Assembly: GCF_001039355.2 (NCBI RefSeq)
Contig: NW_019773592.1
Location: forward strand, 450,457 to 514,456
Source of the DNA: Lingula anatina
Lineage: Eukaryota; Brachiopoda; Lingulata; Lingulida; Lingulidae
Reading direction: 5' to 3'
DNA: 64,000 nucleotides
Shown here: one piece after another, positions 51,218 through 61,419 of the stretch
Numbering within the stretch: the first letter of the stretch is position 1
Layout of the letters: the number at the start of each line of letters is the position of its first letter
Notes under the pieces: generated by a model
Told to the model about the DNA's origin: nothing
What the model saw: only the letters and a program-made list of their open reading frames with translations
The model's database searches: none
Made by a program: the position numbers and the translations under genes

Positions 51218-52568
51218 ATGGCGGCAGAGAGATTCACTGGAAATAACGGAAAGGGTATGTTGGGGGTGTGTATAGACGGAGAATACTTTCCAGCTTTTCC
51301 GAATGTGGCTGAGAATATCAAACAGCTTCGTGGGATGGAGATACACAAGGACGACGTGATTGTGACTGGCTACCCGAAGGCAGGTGAGTGGCCACGTGCC
51401 CGCGGTGGAGTGGGTGCATAAGATAATGTTGAAAACAGAGTTTTTTTTTCTTGTTATGCAAATAATAAGCACAGCATTCTCGTAGTTGCTTCTTCTGGTG
51501 AACGTTTTCTCTCTCTCTCTCTCTCTCTCGCACACACACTCACAGGCGTCTCGTTTTTTGTACTTTTTAAATATTTTGTACTTTTGACCTATGATTATTA
51601 AAGCAGTCCTATACGCACCCACTTCAAATAGGCCTAATATAGGCTACCTGTAGGCCTACAGGTACGTTTACATGCATTGCACAAAGAAACATGTTACCAC
51701 ATTATTTAATATTTCATCAGAAAGAGTTTTCTTATGTGGAAATCCTTTTAACTTAAATTTAAGTTTTTTGTAATGTTTCAACAAAACATGTACATGCATT
51801 TTACGTTTCAAACATTTGCAAGACGTGTTCTCTTAAGTTTACTAAAGGTTTAAAACGTAGGCCTATTGCAGTAAGGTACAGTTTTATAAATAGATTGGAG
51901 ATGAGTATACTGTATTCCAGGTCTACACTGGATTTGTGAGATCGTTCACATGTTGCTATGCAACACAACACAAGTCAGCAAATTTGTCACTGGCAAGGCA
52001 CCGGAAGTGGTTCTCCACATGGAAAAAGTCTCGTTACAGGATCTCGATAATCTCGCAGCACCGAGAATAATGTGGTCGCATCTCCATCACGACCGGTTGC
52101 CACGCGACATGGTTAACAAACATCCAAAAATAGTGCACATCGTGCGAAATCCAAAAGATTCAGCTGTATCCATGTATTATTTTTGTAAACGTCTTCCTTT
52201 TGTCAAGTATGATGGAGAGTGGGACGATTTTCTTGAAATGTTCATGGATGGCAAAGGTAAGTACATGTACATGTAGGCCTACATGTACACGTGGTCGTAC
52301 TATAAGATAGGCCCTATTCATTAAGACCAAGGATGTCGATTGACTTTCTTGGTAAGACGGAGTAAGTTTGTAATTCTAACATAAATACTATACAATACTG
52401 TACTTGTTCAAAGAGTTTTAGTTTGTCATAATTTACTAAATTTGTCATAACTTACTAAATATTCTTTACTTAAACAAATTTCTTCAATTAATTCATATAT
52501 CTAATTGACATGTTGTTTAATGACTTATTTATTTTTGATGTATTCGATATCTCCCTTTTTCTGCTCTG

Positions 52569-52599
<31 letters not shown>

Positions 52600-53851
52600 C
52601 GAGTACATGTATCTATTTTGAAAGTGTTATATGGATCCTGGTTTGACTACGAGGCCGACTGGCAACAGAAAGAAACCAACGTATTTAACATTTCTTATGA
52701 ACAGCTGCGAGAGGTGAGAAGTTGACACACATGTATGAAAATATGATTTTTTCTAATAATCGGTCTGACCAAATCTGCAAGCGACAAATGTTTTTTGTGA
52801 TGATAGTTTATATGGAACACCTTAATTTTAGTACAATAAGAATAAATACTTTTAGAGCACAAATTCCATTGCTGCATTGCACATTGAGGGCATTGCTCTT
52901 GCGTGGGCGTGGAGAAGTTATGGCCAATTGAATTAGTTCTGTTTCTTTTACCCCATTTTACTCCATTTTTTGCTCCTTGACACGGTAAAGTGGAATTTAG
53001 CTATACATGTGTGTTTAAGAAGAGGAGGAGAAGACAGACAGCGGAGAAACGAGGAAAGAATTTATTTAGAGGAGTTTAGAAAGAAATTTTTAAAAATTTA
53101 AGACGTTTGTTTAAATTTATCTATGTCTCTTTTAACAATCCATTAAAATTTTTAAAAAATTAAAATACTTCGTGGGTCGAGTCTACCAATGTCGAACTTC
53201 AAGTGTATGATTTTCCATCCTCCGCCTCCAAATAAAAGTGTGCGCAGCTCTAAATATATGAACTTTTTAACTGTTGAAAGGAAAAAGAAAGATTTTTGTT
53301 TCTCCAGGCTCCACTCCAAGTTCTCCCGGAACTCTCAGCCTTCCTGGGCTGTGACAGAAGTCCCGAGTTCCTGCAGAAAGTTGCAGAAGCCACGTCGTTT
53401 GAGAACATGAAGACGGTGAAAGAGGAACAGATGAAGGCTACCCCGCTCCCGTACAAGAACGGAGTTTTATACAGAAAAGGTAAAGTTGTTTGCGATCCCA
53501 CTTTTTCTCATTTTTTACTTTTCCGTGCACCTGGTACAGTTATATTGTGAATATGTCTTATGTTTGTAAAACTAGTATATATGTATAATGGTAATTGATA
53601 CCAAATATTGAAAACCCGCCCGTATAGTTTTAAGCAGTCTAGCCTTCTAGTGTCGTCACTTAGTCTAATTCTGGACTACATGTATGTCAGCCCTGCTAAA
53701 CAGCTAAAAAAGATAACCGTGTACAACTCTTATTTCAGCAACCGTAGGCGACTGGAAGCACCATTTTACGGTGCATCAAAATGAGCGTTTCGACGCTCTG
53801 TGGAACAAAAAGATGCCCGGTGCAGGGTTTTCTTCCGTCATAACGAACTAG
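51218..53851 (+). CDS. Cytosolic-type sulfotransferase (SULT family)
   Basis: Transfers sulfate from PAPS to a hydroxyl or amine of a small acceptor; the acceptor cannot be read from sequence. Exons: 51218-51383, 51921-52256, 52625-52713, 53308-53479, 53739-53851, phase-consistent, giving 291 residues, the usual SULT length. Landmarks are the 5'-phosphosulfate loop TGYPKAGLHW (50-59), the probable catalytic His of [10 protein letters not shown] (His109), the 3'-phosphate motif [13 protein letters not shown] (131-143), YGSWFD and the C-terminal [13 protein letters not shown]. The usual Thr after KAG/KSG is Leu57, and the usual RKG is RKA. No signal peptide or transmembrane segment, so the enzyme should be cytosolic. 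Start chosen as the first ATG after the acceptor at 51208. Confidence 0.93.
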
Positions 53852-53865
53852 TGCGAAACTATAGA

Positions 53866-54089
53866 GACCATTCCCACAGATATTTAGATCGATCTATCCC
53901 CCAGGGGAGTTTCACTAGATTGCTGTCAGCTTAACCGGCTTAAATGTCTGTCCCGCCTACTAAAAGCTGTGAGGGAGTAATTAACTTTTGTGCGTGCTCG
54001 GCTCCAGGAAGCTGACAGCAATTTAACGTGAACACACAGGGAGTTAGGTCGATCCAGATGGATCGATCTAAATATGTGGGAACCCAGTC
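53866..54089. mobile_element. GATCGATC foldback element, copy C5
   Basis: ATATTTAGATCGATCTATCC at the left and GGATCGATCTAAATATGTGG at the right are near-exact inverted partners. CCATTCCCAC and GTGGGAACCCA mark the edges. Begins about 15 bases after the sulfotransferase stop and so probably supplies part of its 3' UTR. Confidence 0.8.
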
Positions 54090-55174
54090 AAAAGACGTGC
54101 ACAAGCGAAACGTTGTCTGTGACGTCACGTACATCCCGTAGCAAGTGGTTTGTATTCCTATGGCGAAGGTTCAGCGGCAAGATTACTATAAGCCATCATC
54201 CATGGTGGATATCTGCACGGTACTTTTTTTATCACAGCCAGGTCAAAAACTCTGGTTGGCAGATGTATCAAGTTGGCACCAAGACAAATATAGCTATGAT
54301 AATATATGCAAAATAAAGATGACTTCTTCACAAGCCGTTCGACGTTTTAAAAATATCATCAGCTCTTCCTTTACTGGAGGAATTGGTATGCCAACATTGA
54401 GAATCACACAGTATTTCCAGCATGTGTAAGCCACATATATTTTGTATATTTTGTGCAGTATTTTCATGTTAGATATACAGTATGAGGCCAATGCGATTGA
54501 ACTCCCAAGAACGAGGCGCGTTGAGTACATTGAAAATCCTGATATTTTGTCTCTTTTACACAAAGTACACTTCAAATGACAGAGTAACTACATATCTTGG
54601 CTTTCTTCGTCCCAAATGTGCCCATTACATATGGCACAGGTACTGAGCTTACTTATAATTCCGATTTGGCGACCCTTTCGATGCACACTAAAATTACTAG
54701 GCCTACATATAGGAATAGTACATGTGGGAACAGAATGTGCCAAACAAGAAAAATGACCGAACCTGATAATACCTGCGACAGGCTGTATTGGCCTCAATTT
54801 ACAAATTGTTAGAAGATTAAGAAGATGGAGAAAAACTCTTAGACCTATGGGGCTGCTTGGCAGCGCAACAGGCACAATAATAAGAAGTAAGAACAGTTCA
54901 CTTTTGATCATATTGAGAATTCATCATAATCATCGTGTTGATCTTGTTTAATGAATAAATTGGTCAATTTGAAAACGCATCTACAGTTGCATGTATATAG
55001 ATCAGTTTTAATTGGTTAAAGTGCCCAATCTTTCTGCTTGTGTGCTTTCTCCGTGGACCAATTGAACTGCCGATTATAGTTGCTCTTAAGGCATGCGTTT
55101 TCAATTTCTTAATTAAAATTTTGGTCAAAGACAGAAATAACTGGTATCAACATGAAATAAAAGCGATGCGAATG

Positions 55175-55590
55175 CAGGCCTACCCAACTACCAGACTCGG
55201 CACATAAGGATCCTGAATTAACTGGTATATCGAACCACACTACCCGTTTTCAAGGTGTGTGTCAGATCGCATTTCGGAGTATCATACCCCAGAACAAATT
55301 TTGTAGGACGACCGCGGGCTCATCCACGCTCGGCTGTCACCTTGATTGGATAGTAAACGATTGTCGTAAAATCGCTATATGATTTTAAACCCGGGTGCAT
55401 AAATACTCTTACTTTAGAGTACTCTATTTTATTGTCTCTATGTGGGTATATGGGGACTTTACGACATTCGGTTTGAATGCTTTAACCACTTTTGATAGGG
55501 CTTTTTTTGCATTCTATTAGATTAATGTGGTTCGATATACTGGTTAATTCAGGATCCTTATGTGCCGAGTCTGGTAGTTGGGTAGGCCTG
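55175..55590. mobile_element. 416-bp element with long (~70 bp) TIRs and 5-bp target duplication
   Basis: The left arm starts CAGGCCTACCCAACTACCAG and the right arm ends with its inverse, GGTAGTTGGGTAGGCCTG. Complementarity extends about 70 bases with few mismatches. Direct repeat GAATG at 55170-55174 and 55591-55595. The interior is non-coding. Ends and duplication length match the element at 8316, so both may be mobilised by the same hAT5-like transposase (inferred). The rest of 54090-56057 holds nothing recognised. Confidence 0.85.
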
Positions 55591-56054
55591 GAATGTTTTA
55601 GTTGTGAGTTAAAGTATAATTAGAGTCAGATAGATCATAGTGATGTAAACTTTTCTTTCATATCCACGTGGCTATATAAAAAAAGAAATAATATTTAGGT
55701 AAAGAGGCAAATGTTAATGACAATATTGACTTTTATTGTCTCTTAGCCTTTTACTAAATAAATACATAAATAAATAATGGCCATAAGTGAAGCTTAAACG
55801 TAAATTAATGTTTGTACAGCAAAGACACAAGTTCCAGACGTATATAGAAACGATTGAAGCCAATATTTTTAGGTAATAACATAACAATTTCTCATTTCAC
55901 GAAGTATTCCATTCAGTAAAAGATACCTATAATACTAGTGAGTTGTCGAATTGAGCTGCTTAAAAACCACTTTTTTGGATAAAAAACAAGATCTTTATGG
56001 TTACTTACATATTCATCTGTGTCTTTTTGAAGACACTTAAACTTAATAAGTTAC

Positions 56055-56055
<1 letters not shown>

Positions 56056-56099
<44 letters not shown>
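56056..56099. repeat. (AAT)n microsatellite
   Basis: ATA/AAT trinucleotide run in intergenic DNA. Confidence 0.95.
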
Positions 56100-56719
56100 G
56101 GAGATTTCAAGTTCACGCATGGAGGCTTCTATTGGGAAGAGGTTTGTCAAAAGATGATTTGAAGAATGCGTTTAATATATTTCTTTAAATGAAGAAATAA
56201 TGTTATGTTGGCATGTGTCCAGGAAACAATTTTGAAAGCGCGGCCAAAGTCTAGCATACATAGTCTAGTTTTAACAGACAATGAATAACTCGGAGTATTT
56301 AGCTTTTGCTCGTTCAAACCAGTATTATAAAGTATAATGCATTACACTGATGAGATTCTTTGTCGTTGCAAGGAGTATTTTTTGCGCCAATCCTTTGTCC
56401 TTTACGACTTATAGGTCTATTAAGTCCTCCAGGGGCCAATGTCACAAAATGATATTTAGACCAAAATTCGTACAGCATAATTTCTCAGTAATACACTTAA
56501 ATAAAAGTTAGTGCTGGTCTGATACATAATTACGCGCTGTTTCATTCGTTTAAAATATTTCAAATTTATCCTAGGTCAAGTAGATTTCGTTTTTTTCTCT
56601 AAAACATTAAAACATTCATAGTTTTCTGTTTCGATTTTAGGTTGTGAAGTCGGCCCCTGCAAACAAATCCACCGCATGATTGTGTCGTATTGATAAAAGT
56701 CTTTGTTTCACTAAGGGAC

Positions 56720-56975
56720 AATTCCCAGACCCCATCGTACTAACTACGGATCGATCCATCTCCGAGGGGATTCTCGCAATCAACTTGCAATCAACTTAAG
56801 CGGCTTGGATGTCTGGCACGCCTTCTGAAGCTGCTAAACGATAATAAATTACCCCTTAACAGCTTCAGTAGGCGAAACAGACATCTAAGCCGCTTAAGCT
56901 GAAAGCAATTAAGCGAGAAACCCCTCGGAGATGGATCGATTCTCTTAGATCGATCTAGGTATGGAAACCCAGTCT
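56720..56975. mobile_element. GATCGATC foldback element, copy C6
   Basis: The best-preserved palindrome of the family: CTTAAGCGGCTTGGATGTCT against AGACATCTAAGCCGCTTAAG, and GGATCGATCCATCTCCGAGG against CCTCGGAGATGGATCGAT. Edges are ATTCCCAGACCC and GGTATGGAAACCCAGTCT. Its right edge touches the stop codon of the minus-strand gene at 56974. Confidence 0.85.
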
Positions 56976-58979
56976 AAGTCCTGATATTGACCTCCCCGGC
57001 AAGCACTCTGTCTGTTTCCCAGGATTCCAGAGCTCTTCTGTATATTTGAACCTGTGCAGAGATATGGGATAATGGAGTTAAAGTCTTAAAGCACAACACA
57101 TATCTCATGTAATGGACGCTAAATGATATTAACACAACTATATCGGTTTACAGATATCGTATGCCTTGCTGATGAAGAGTAAAAAAGTAAACGTAGAAAA
57201 ATAACACGCTGAAAGCTAGCATACGAACTTTCACTGCCAGGCCAGGTATTTTACTCCGTGATGAGAACTGTTTAAGTGTCCAGGTAAATTTTATAAAGGT
57301 TAACGGTTCAGCGTGTGACCAAAAACTGTCTGAGATTTCGATTTAAGTTGGAAGTACTTTAATATCAAACTGGGCTATTTAACAACTAAATTTGTACAGA
57401 TACCTGATCTAGTTTTCCTACAAAGTTACCAGCGAGGGAGCGACCATTTTGTTTGATACAGTACAAGTCACGTCCAATATTCAGAGGAGCCAGAGTCGCC
57501 GGAACGGAACCTGGAAACAAATTGAAAAAAATTACCGCTCCCGTAACCGTTTAGTTCACAGCCTTTAATGCACATGCACCATTGATTCAAGAATAGACTT
57601 GGTTGCGAATGCGGCCTTACATGTACTGCCTACATATACATATACGTACATGTACATTTAAGGTACAATTTCTTTTTCAGATTTCTCACCCTCAGGGGCG
57701 GATTGAGACCCTCTTCTGGGTCTTCTGAAAGGCGGTCAGATTTTAATGTTTACATTGATGGGTATCTATTTTTTTCTGTTGGAAGATCATCAAAAATGGA
57801 GGTTGGATCAACAAAGATAATTTGGAATACTGTCAAAAAATATCTCTGGATCCCCTCCTGCAGATCACATGGTCCATACACTTACCTACACATAAGGTAC
57901 TGTTCCCCTCCCGTATTTCTCCAGTTTTCATTATTTTCACCCTGGTGTGTATCTTAAGTGAGTTAAAAGTTGTCACCACACCCACCCAACTGTCTTCTGG
58001 TAGCTGGAAACGCGAATAAGATATATAATGTGTTTTCTGGCGTGTTAGAAGATTTATTACGTGACTTAGGCCGCATTCAGAGCAGTGGACTAACTAGTCC
58101 TAGGTTCAAATATGACCGACCCACTTGAATACTTCCCCACATTGAATCTATTCAGTGTCTATTAGCGGATTAGACGGCAAGCTTTTTAATGGGTCGCCAT
58201 GTTTTACCCTCGGACTAGTTAGTCCACTGTTCTGTGTGCGGCCTTAAAGCGTTTTATTGGTTTCAGCTTAAATACGTCTTATTTGACTTAAAAAAACAGT
58301 TATGAAATTATAATATTCTGAATCATGAAGGGTTCCGAAGGAGAAAGAAATAGGTCAACAGATATATTTGTTAATAGTCAGTTAACATGTTTAGATTTAT
58401 AATTTCTTATTCTAACTAACAAACGATATGCCCTACCTACAGCTTTTGGAATTGCAGAAACAGAAATTAACCCCCCAAAATGCCAAGCGGGACCTTGCTT
58501 TACACATTCTATTCACACAGAAAAGAGAAAGACTCACACCTGTTTAAATATATCTGAGTATTTGCATAATTTTGGTATCCTCTTTCTAAAAAATGCACCC
58601 CGGTCTACAACATCCATTTCGCAATGAAGATCGTTTCCTTGGGTCACAAACAGGAATGTTGGGGGTATGTCGCAGTTTCCGTTGGCAAGGATTGCCCTCA
58701 GAACTCTGTCTCTTGCGTCAGTTTTGTAGAAGAATGAAACCGTTAAACTGAAAGATGGAGGCGAGAAAATGTGAATTATATTTCAAACTTTCAATTGTAA
58801 TTTGTAATTCAATTGTAATTCAATACAATTTATGGAAAATTCCAAGGAAAAAAAGAGGAAATTACGTTTACAGACTTATGACACTATGCTGAAAATAAAA
58901 TAACTTACAACAATGTGATCCAAAAATTAATTTTAAGACTAACAATATTAACGCTAACAACAGTCAGGTTTAAGTACAT
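56974..58979 (-). CDS. LamG-like jellyroll (concanavalin A-like) domain protein, five exons
   Basis: Built from splice sites and phase; no exon forms a long ORF alone. Minus-strand exons: 58979-58909, 58747-58540, 58003-57886, 57510-57404, 57051-56974. Donors (GTAAGT, GTGTGAGT, GTAAGTG, GTATCT) and acceptors (TTTCAG, TTTCCAG, TTTCCAG, CACAG) are good, and all four junctions agree in phase, giving 193 residues and a TAG stop. The sequence follows the LamG-like pattern: LTVSFFYKTDA (opening strand), SWVGVVTTFNSLKIHTRV, then APLNIGRD and GNFVGKLDQVQIYRRALES, the signature end of such domains (PLxIG..., F.GxIDxVxIYxRAL). Such folds usually bind glycans or proteins outside the cell. The N-terminus is hydrophobic, but the first exon is the weakest; further upstream exons are possible. 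Introns hold MITEs at 57692 and 58069. Confidence 0.7.
57692..57865. mobile_element. Second copy of the CAGGGGC MITE
   Basis: CTCAGGGGCGGATTGAG, then GGGTCTTCTGAAAGGCGGTC and TTTTTTCTGTTGGAAGATC, align with 24164-24331. The right end is eroded (GGATCCCCTCCTG). Lies in an intron of the LamG-like gene. Confidence 0.7.
58069..58243. mobile_element. PIF/Harbinger-like MITE in an intron of the LamG-like gene
   Basis: TIRs GGCCGCATTCAGAGCAGTGG and CCACTGTTCTGTGTGCGGCC are flanked by TTA on both sides (58066-58068 and 58244-58246). The inner arms ACTAACTAGTCC and GGACTAGTTAGT are also inverted. TTA is the standard PIF/Harbinger target duplication; the assignment is an inference from ends and duplication alone. 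Confidence 0.8.
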
Positions 58980-59234
58980 TTTGGATGAAATTTTGGTTTA
59001 GATCGGTATACCCCAGTCATCCGTGAGCGAACTTAAAGTTCAATATGTTCACGCTGATAAAATATAGTTGGACACAATGATATTTTGTTATAGTTATGAC
59101 AAGACATTCAAGAAAGAGAACAGAGCGATTTACCATGAAGACCGACCATCCAAAAATCTCGGTTTAAAACTTCATGACGAAAATTTGCGTCTGAGGGTGC
59201 TTTTGATAGGGACATTGGCATTATTGGAAAACTG

Positions 59235-59875
59235 CGATAAAAACGGTCTTTTTAGCACATTTAGAGACACGTGTTCTGCATCCGCTATATGCAGAGTTCA
59301 CATTTATTTTGAATATCCTTCTTCAATTTTCATATTTATCTAAGAAAGAAGTAAAAAAAAATCACGCTGAAATAATATTTTACCATTTATTCAGTGTTAT
59401 TGTGTCATCATTTTTTACCTAATTCTTCAATCAATCATTACAAAAATACACTTCTGATTTTGACTAATAAGGTTCATACATTTAGGTCTCCATATTTAAG
59501 TTTTAGAGAGTGACACACCCCAAACGTGACAGTCGTATCTATAGTATTTCTAGTTACACACGGGGGCAGTAGCGCGTGTGACCTCTTCTTGCTGCTACCA
59601 GGGTTCTCTTGTGGCATGCTACTCCTTCTGACTGGTTTCTCGGAGATTGGTCTGCAATAGGATTTGGCGAGTAATTGTTGCCCATAGTTTCTCTATAGTG
59701 ATCGTTATCAAATCGTTATTCAAAAACCATGAGGGAATAACACTAAGCGGGTGTTTCAATGCAGGTGACATATTGATACAGGGAAGTAACGATGTTCGGG
59801 AGTAGTGATGCGGCGACGTAATAGGTGACTCTCACTCAAACTATGCCAAAATACAGAGACGATATGCAAATATTA
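59235..59875. repeat. Duplicated block downstream of the VDE-like gene, copy A
   Basis: Matches 63340-64000 in order and orientation, with scattered substitutions: CACATTTAGAGACA, TTATTCAGTGTTATTGTGTC, GGTCTCCATATTTAAG and GACCTCTTCTTGCTGCTACC occur in both. It ends about 135 bases from the VDE-like stop codon. Confidence 0.9.
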
Positions 59876-59878
59876 TAT

Positions 59879-59884
59879 TTTATT
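59879..59884 (-). terminator. Polyadenylation signal of the VDE-like gene
   Basis: AATAAA on the minus strand, about 130 bases after the stop codon. Confidence 0.55.
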
Positions 59885-60011
59885 TGATTAGTATAAAAAA
59901 ATCATTATTCCTCAAAGAACGTTCATTAAACGGGCCACCTCCTTGTCTGTACGTTATATTCTTTTCTTTCAACAACTGTAGATCTCCAGTGAACGATGCA
60001 ACAAAAACATA

Positions 60012-60911
60012 TTATGTCCTATAGCATGTGGCATACGGCTTGTTGTTGGGAGTGCAGAATTTACTCAAGTCATATCCATTACTCGCCGCGGCTTGCTCAG
60101 CTCTCTTGATTACGTCGGGAGGCAGGTGGAAGAGCCAAGGTCTGATTAGCATAATCACTCCTTCAGTTGGCCAGAAGCCAAAGGTCCCGCAATAATAAGC
60201 CAAGACATACCCTGTCGCCGATCCCCAGTAGTAGTAGTCCAAAATACGAAACTCGTCGGAGCGAAAAAGTCCAAATTCAGTCCCAGTGCTTTGAATGATA
60301 TTCCCTGTCGGTGATTTAACGACGAATAAGGATTTGTAGGTGAAGTTACGCTGCAGGTCGGCTCTAATGTTGACACTGTACTGCTTCTTACCCTGGCACG
60401 CCGTCGTATTGTAAAGGTCATAACTAAACGTGTAGCTCTGGCAGTCGTAGCAATCGACCGGAGGCACAGGGATATGGTACCCCGCAGGATAGCCGCGGTA
60501 TACGAACCAAGTGTCAGCGAGCGTTCGAATGTCAAATTTCGGGTACAGATTGGTAGGTTTCTTGCACTTGTATTCGGGCATCGGTGGGTTGGGCGTGATG
60601 CAACCTTCCCTAGTCACAGCACATGCCGCCAAGCGGTACAAAACGTCGTCATTATAGTACTGAAAGCACCTCAAGTCCCACAATGCATCGTACATACACT
60701 GCGTTACGCTCTTGTTACAAAAACACTGAAAGGCATCTTCACATAATTTGGTTTTGGCGCAAGAGGTGTATTCTTCGAGGCACTTCTCCTGTATGCATGT
60801 AACATTTACGCCACGGCCATTCTCAGGCAGCTTTGTCCATGAAATGGCACTGGGAAACAGCAACAGAGGTGAAAGGAACAGTGCAACTGTGATATAGTGT
60901 CTCGCCACCAT
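60012..60911 (-). CDS. Violaxanthin de-epoxidase-like secreted protein (Cys-rich region plus VDE-type lipocalin domain)
   Basis: An uninterrupted 299-residue ORF. Residues 1-24 form a signal peptide (VALFLSPLLLFP). Residues 39-104 hold ten cysteines spaced like the Cys-rich region of plant VDE, ending AACAVTREGC. Residues 124-286 follow the VDE lipocalin domain: PKFDIRTLADTWFVYRGYP (lipocalin Trp), DCYDCQSYTF, a Tyr-rich stretch (LDYYYWGSATGYVLAYYCGT) and the C-terminal helix PPDVIKRAEQAAASNGYDLSKF. Four N-glycosylation sequons (36, 66, 168, 189). Plant VDE reduces violaxanthin to zeaxanthin with ascorbate in the thylakoid lumen. An animal has no such cycle, so the substrate is unknown; retinoid or dietary carotenoid binding is only speculation. 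A signal peptide replaces the plastid transit peptide. ATG at 60911 is the first Met. Confidence 0.85.
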   Translation of the reverse strand: MVARHYITVALFLSPLLLFPSAISWTKLPENGRGVNVTCIQEKCLEEYTSCAKTKLCEDAFQCFCNKSVTQCMYDALWDLRCFQYYNDDVLYRLAACAVTREGCITPNPPMPEYKCKKPTNLYPKFDIRTLADTWFVYRGYPAGYHIPVPPVDCYDCQSYTFSYDLYNTTACQGKKQYSVNIRADLQRNFTYKSLFVVKSPTGNIIQSTGTEFGLFRSDEFRILDYYYWGSATGYVLAYYCGTFGFWPTEGVIMLIRPWLFHLPPDVIKRAEQAAASNGYDLSKFCTPNNKPYATCYRT

Positions 60912-61419
60912 CTTCTCCCGTCCTCAACCTAAAGCGTTTACAGTTTGATCTGCTGTCGCCCGTTGAGCTCAAATCACGTTTACAATTTGATTAAAGCCGT
61001 CTCCAATGTCTTACCTCTTTTTCGGTCCTAAACTGCTGGCGCTTTTGTTCAGCATTTATCAGGCACCCAGTCGAATACGAGGTATGCTTAGGGAGAGGGT
61101 TTTATCTTTCATTTCAACTAGATAATTCATATTGGTACAAGGTAAATATTGGTGCATATCGTTATCAAGGCCACATTCACTATCGTGCTGGGGGGCACGT
61201 ACTGCTGCCAGTACGTGACAGTGCCCCCCCCCCTCCCCATGATAGAGAACCCGTCCATTTGTGGGCCTCGCCCTAGATTTTGACCCACTTTCATGTAGGT
61301 CACGCTAACCCTAACTATTATAACTAAATGGAGGGAGGACTTTCTGTTAAACGGACCCTTGATTTAGTTAGGTCAGGGTTACACTGCTGTCAAAGTAGAG
61401 TGGTGTGACAACGAATATA

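Noticed and set aside
51194-51622. 142-codon minus-strand ORF
   Set aside because: It is antisense to the first sulfotransferase exon and reads through a TC repeat; a shadow.
54145-54429. 94-codon plus-strand ORF after the sulfotransferase
   Set aside because: It starts just past MITE C5, shows no family motif and has no splice partners.
59068-59343. 91-codon plus-strand ORF
   Set aside because: No recognisable motif; it overlaps the duplicated downstream block of the VDE-like gene, where the second copy is not open in the same way.
60012-60911. VDE-like gene as simple algal contamination
   Set aside because: It sits in the same contig as animal-type MITEs and a Tc1 element, and its flank is duplicated in place. 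It also has a plain secretory signal peptide rather than a plastid transit peptide.
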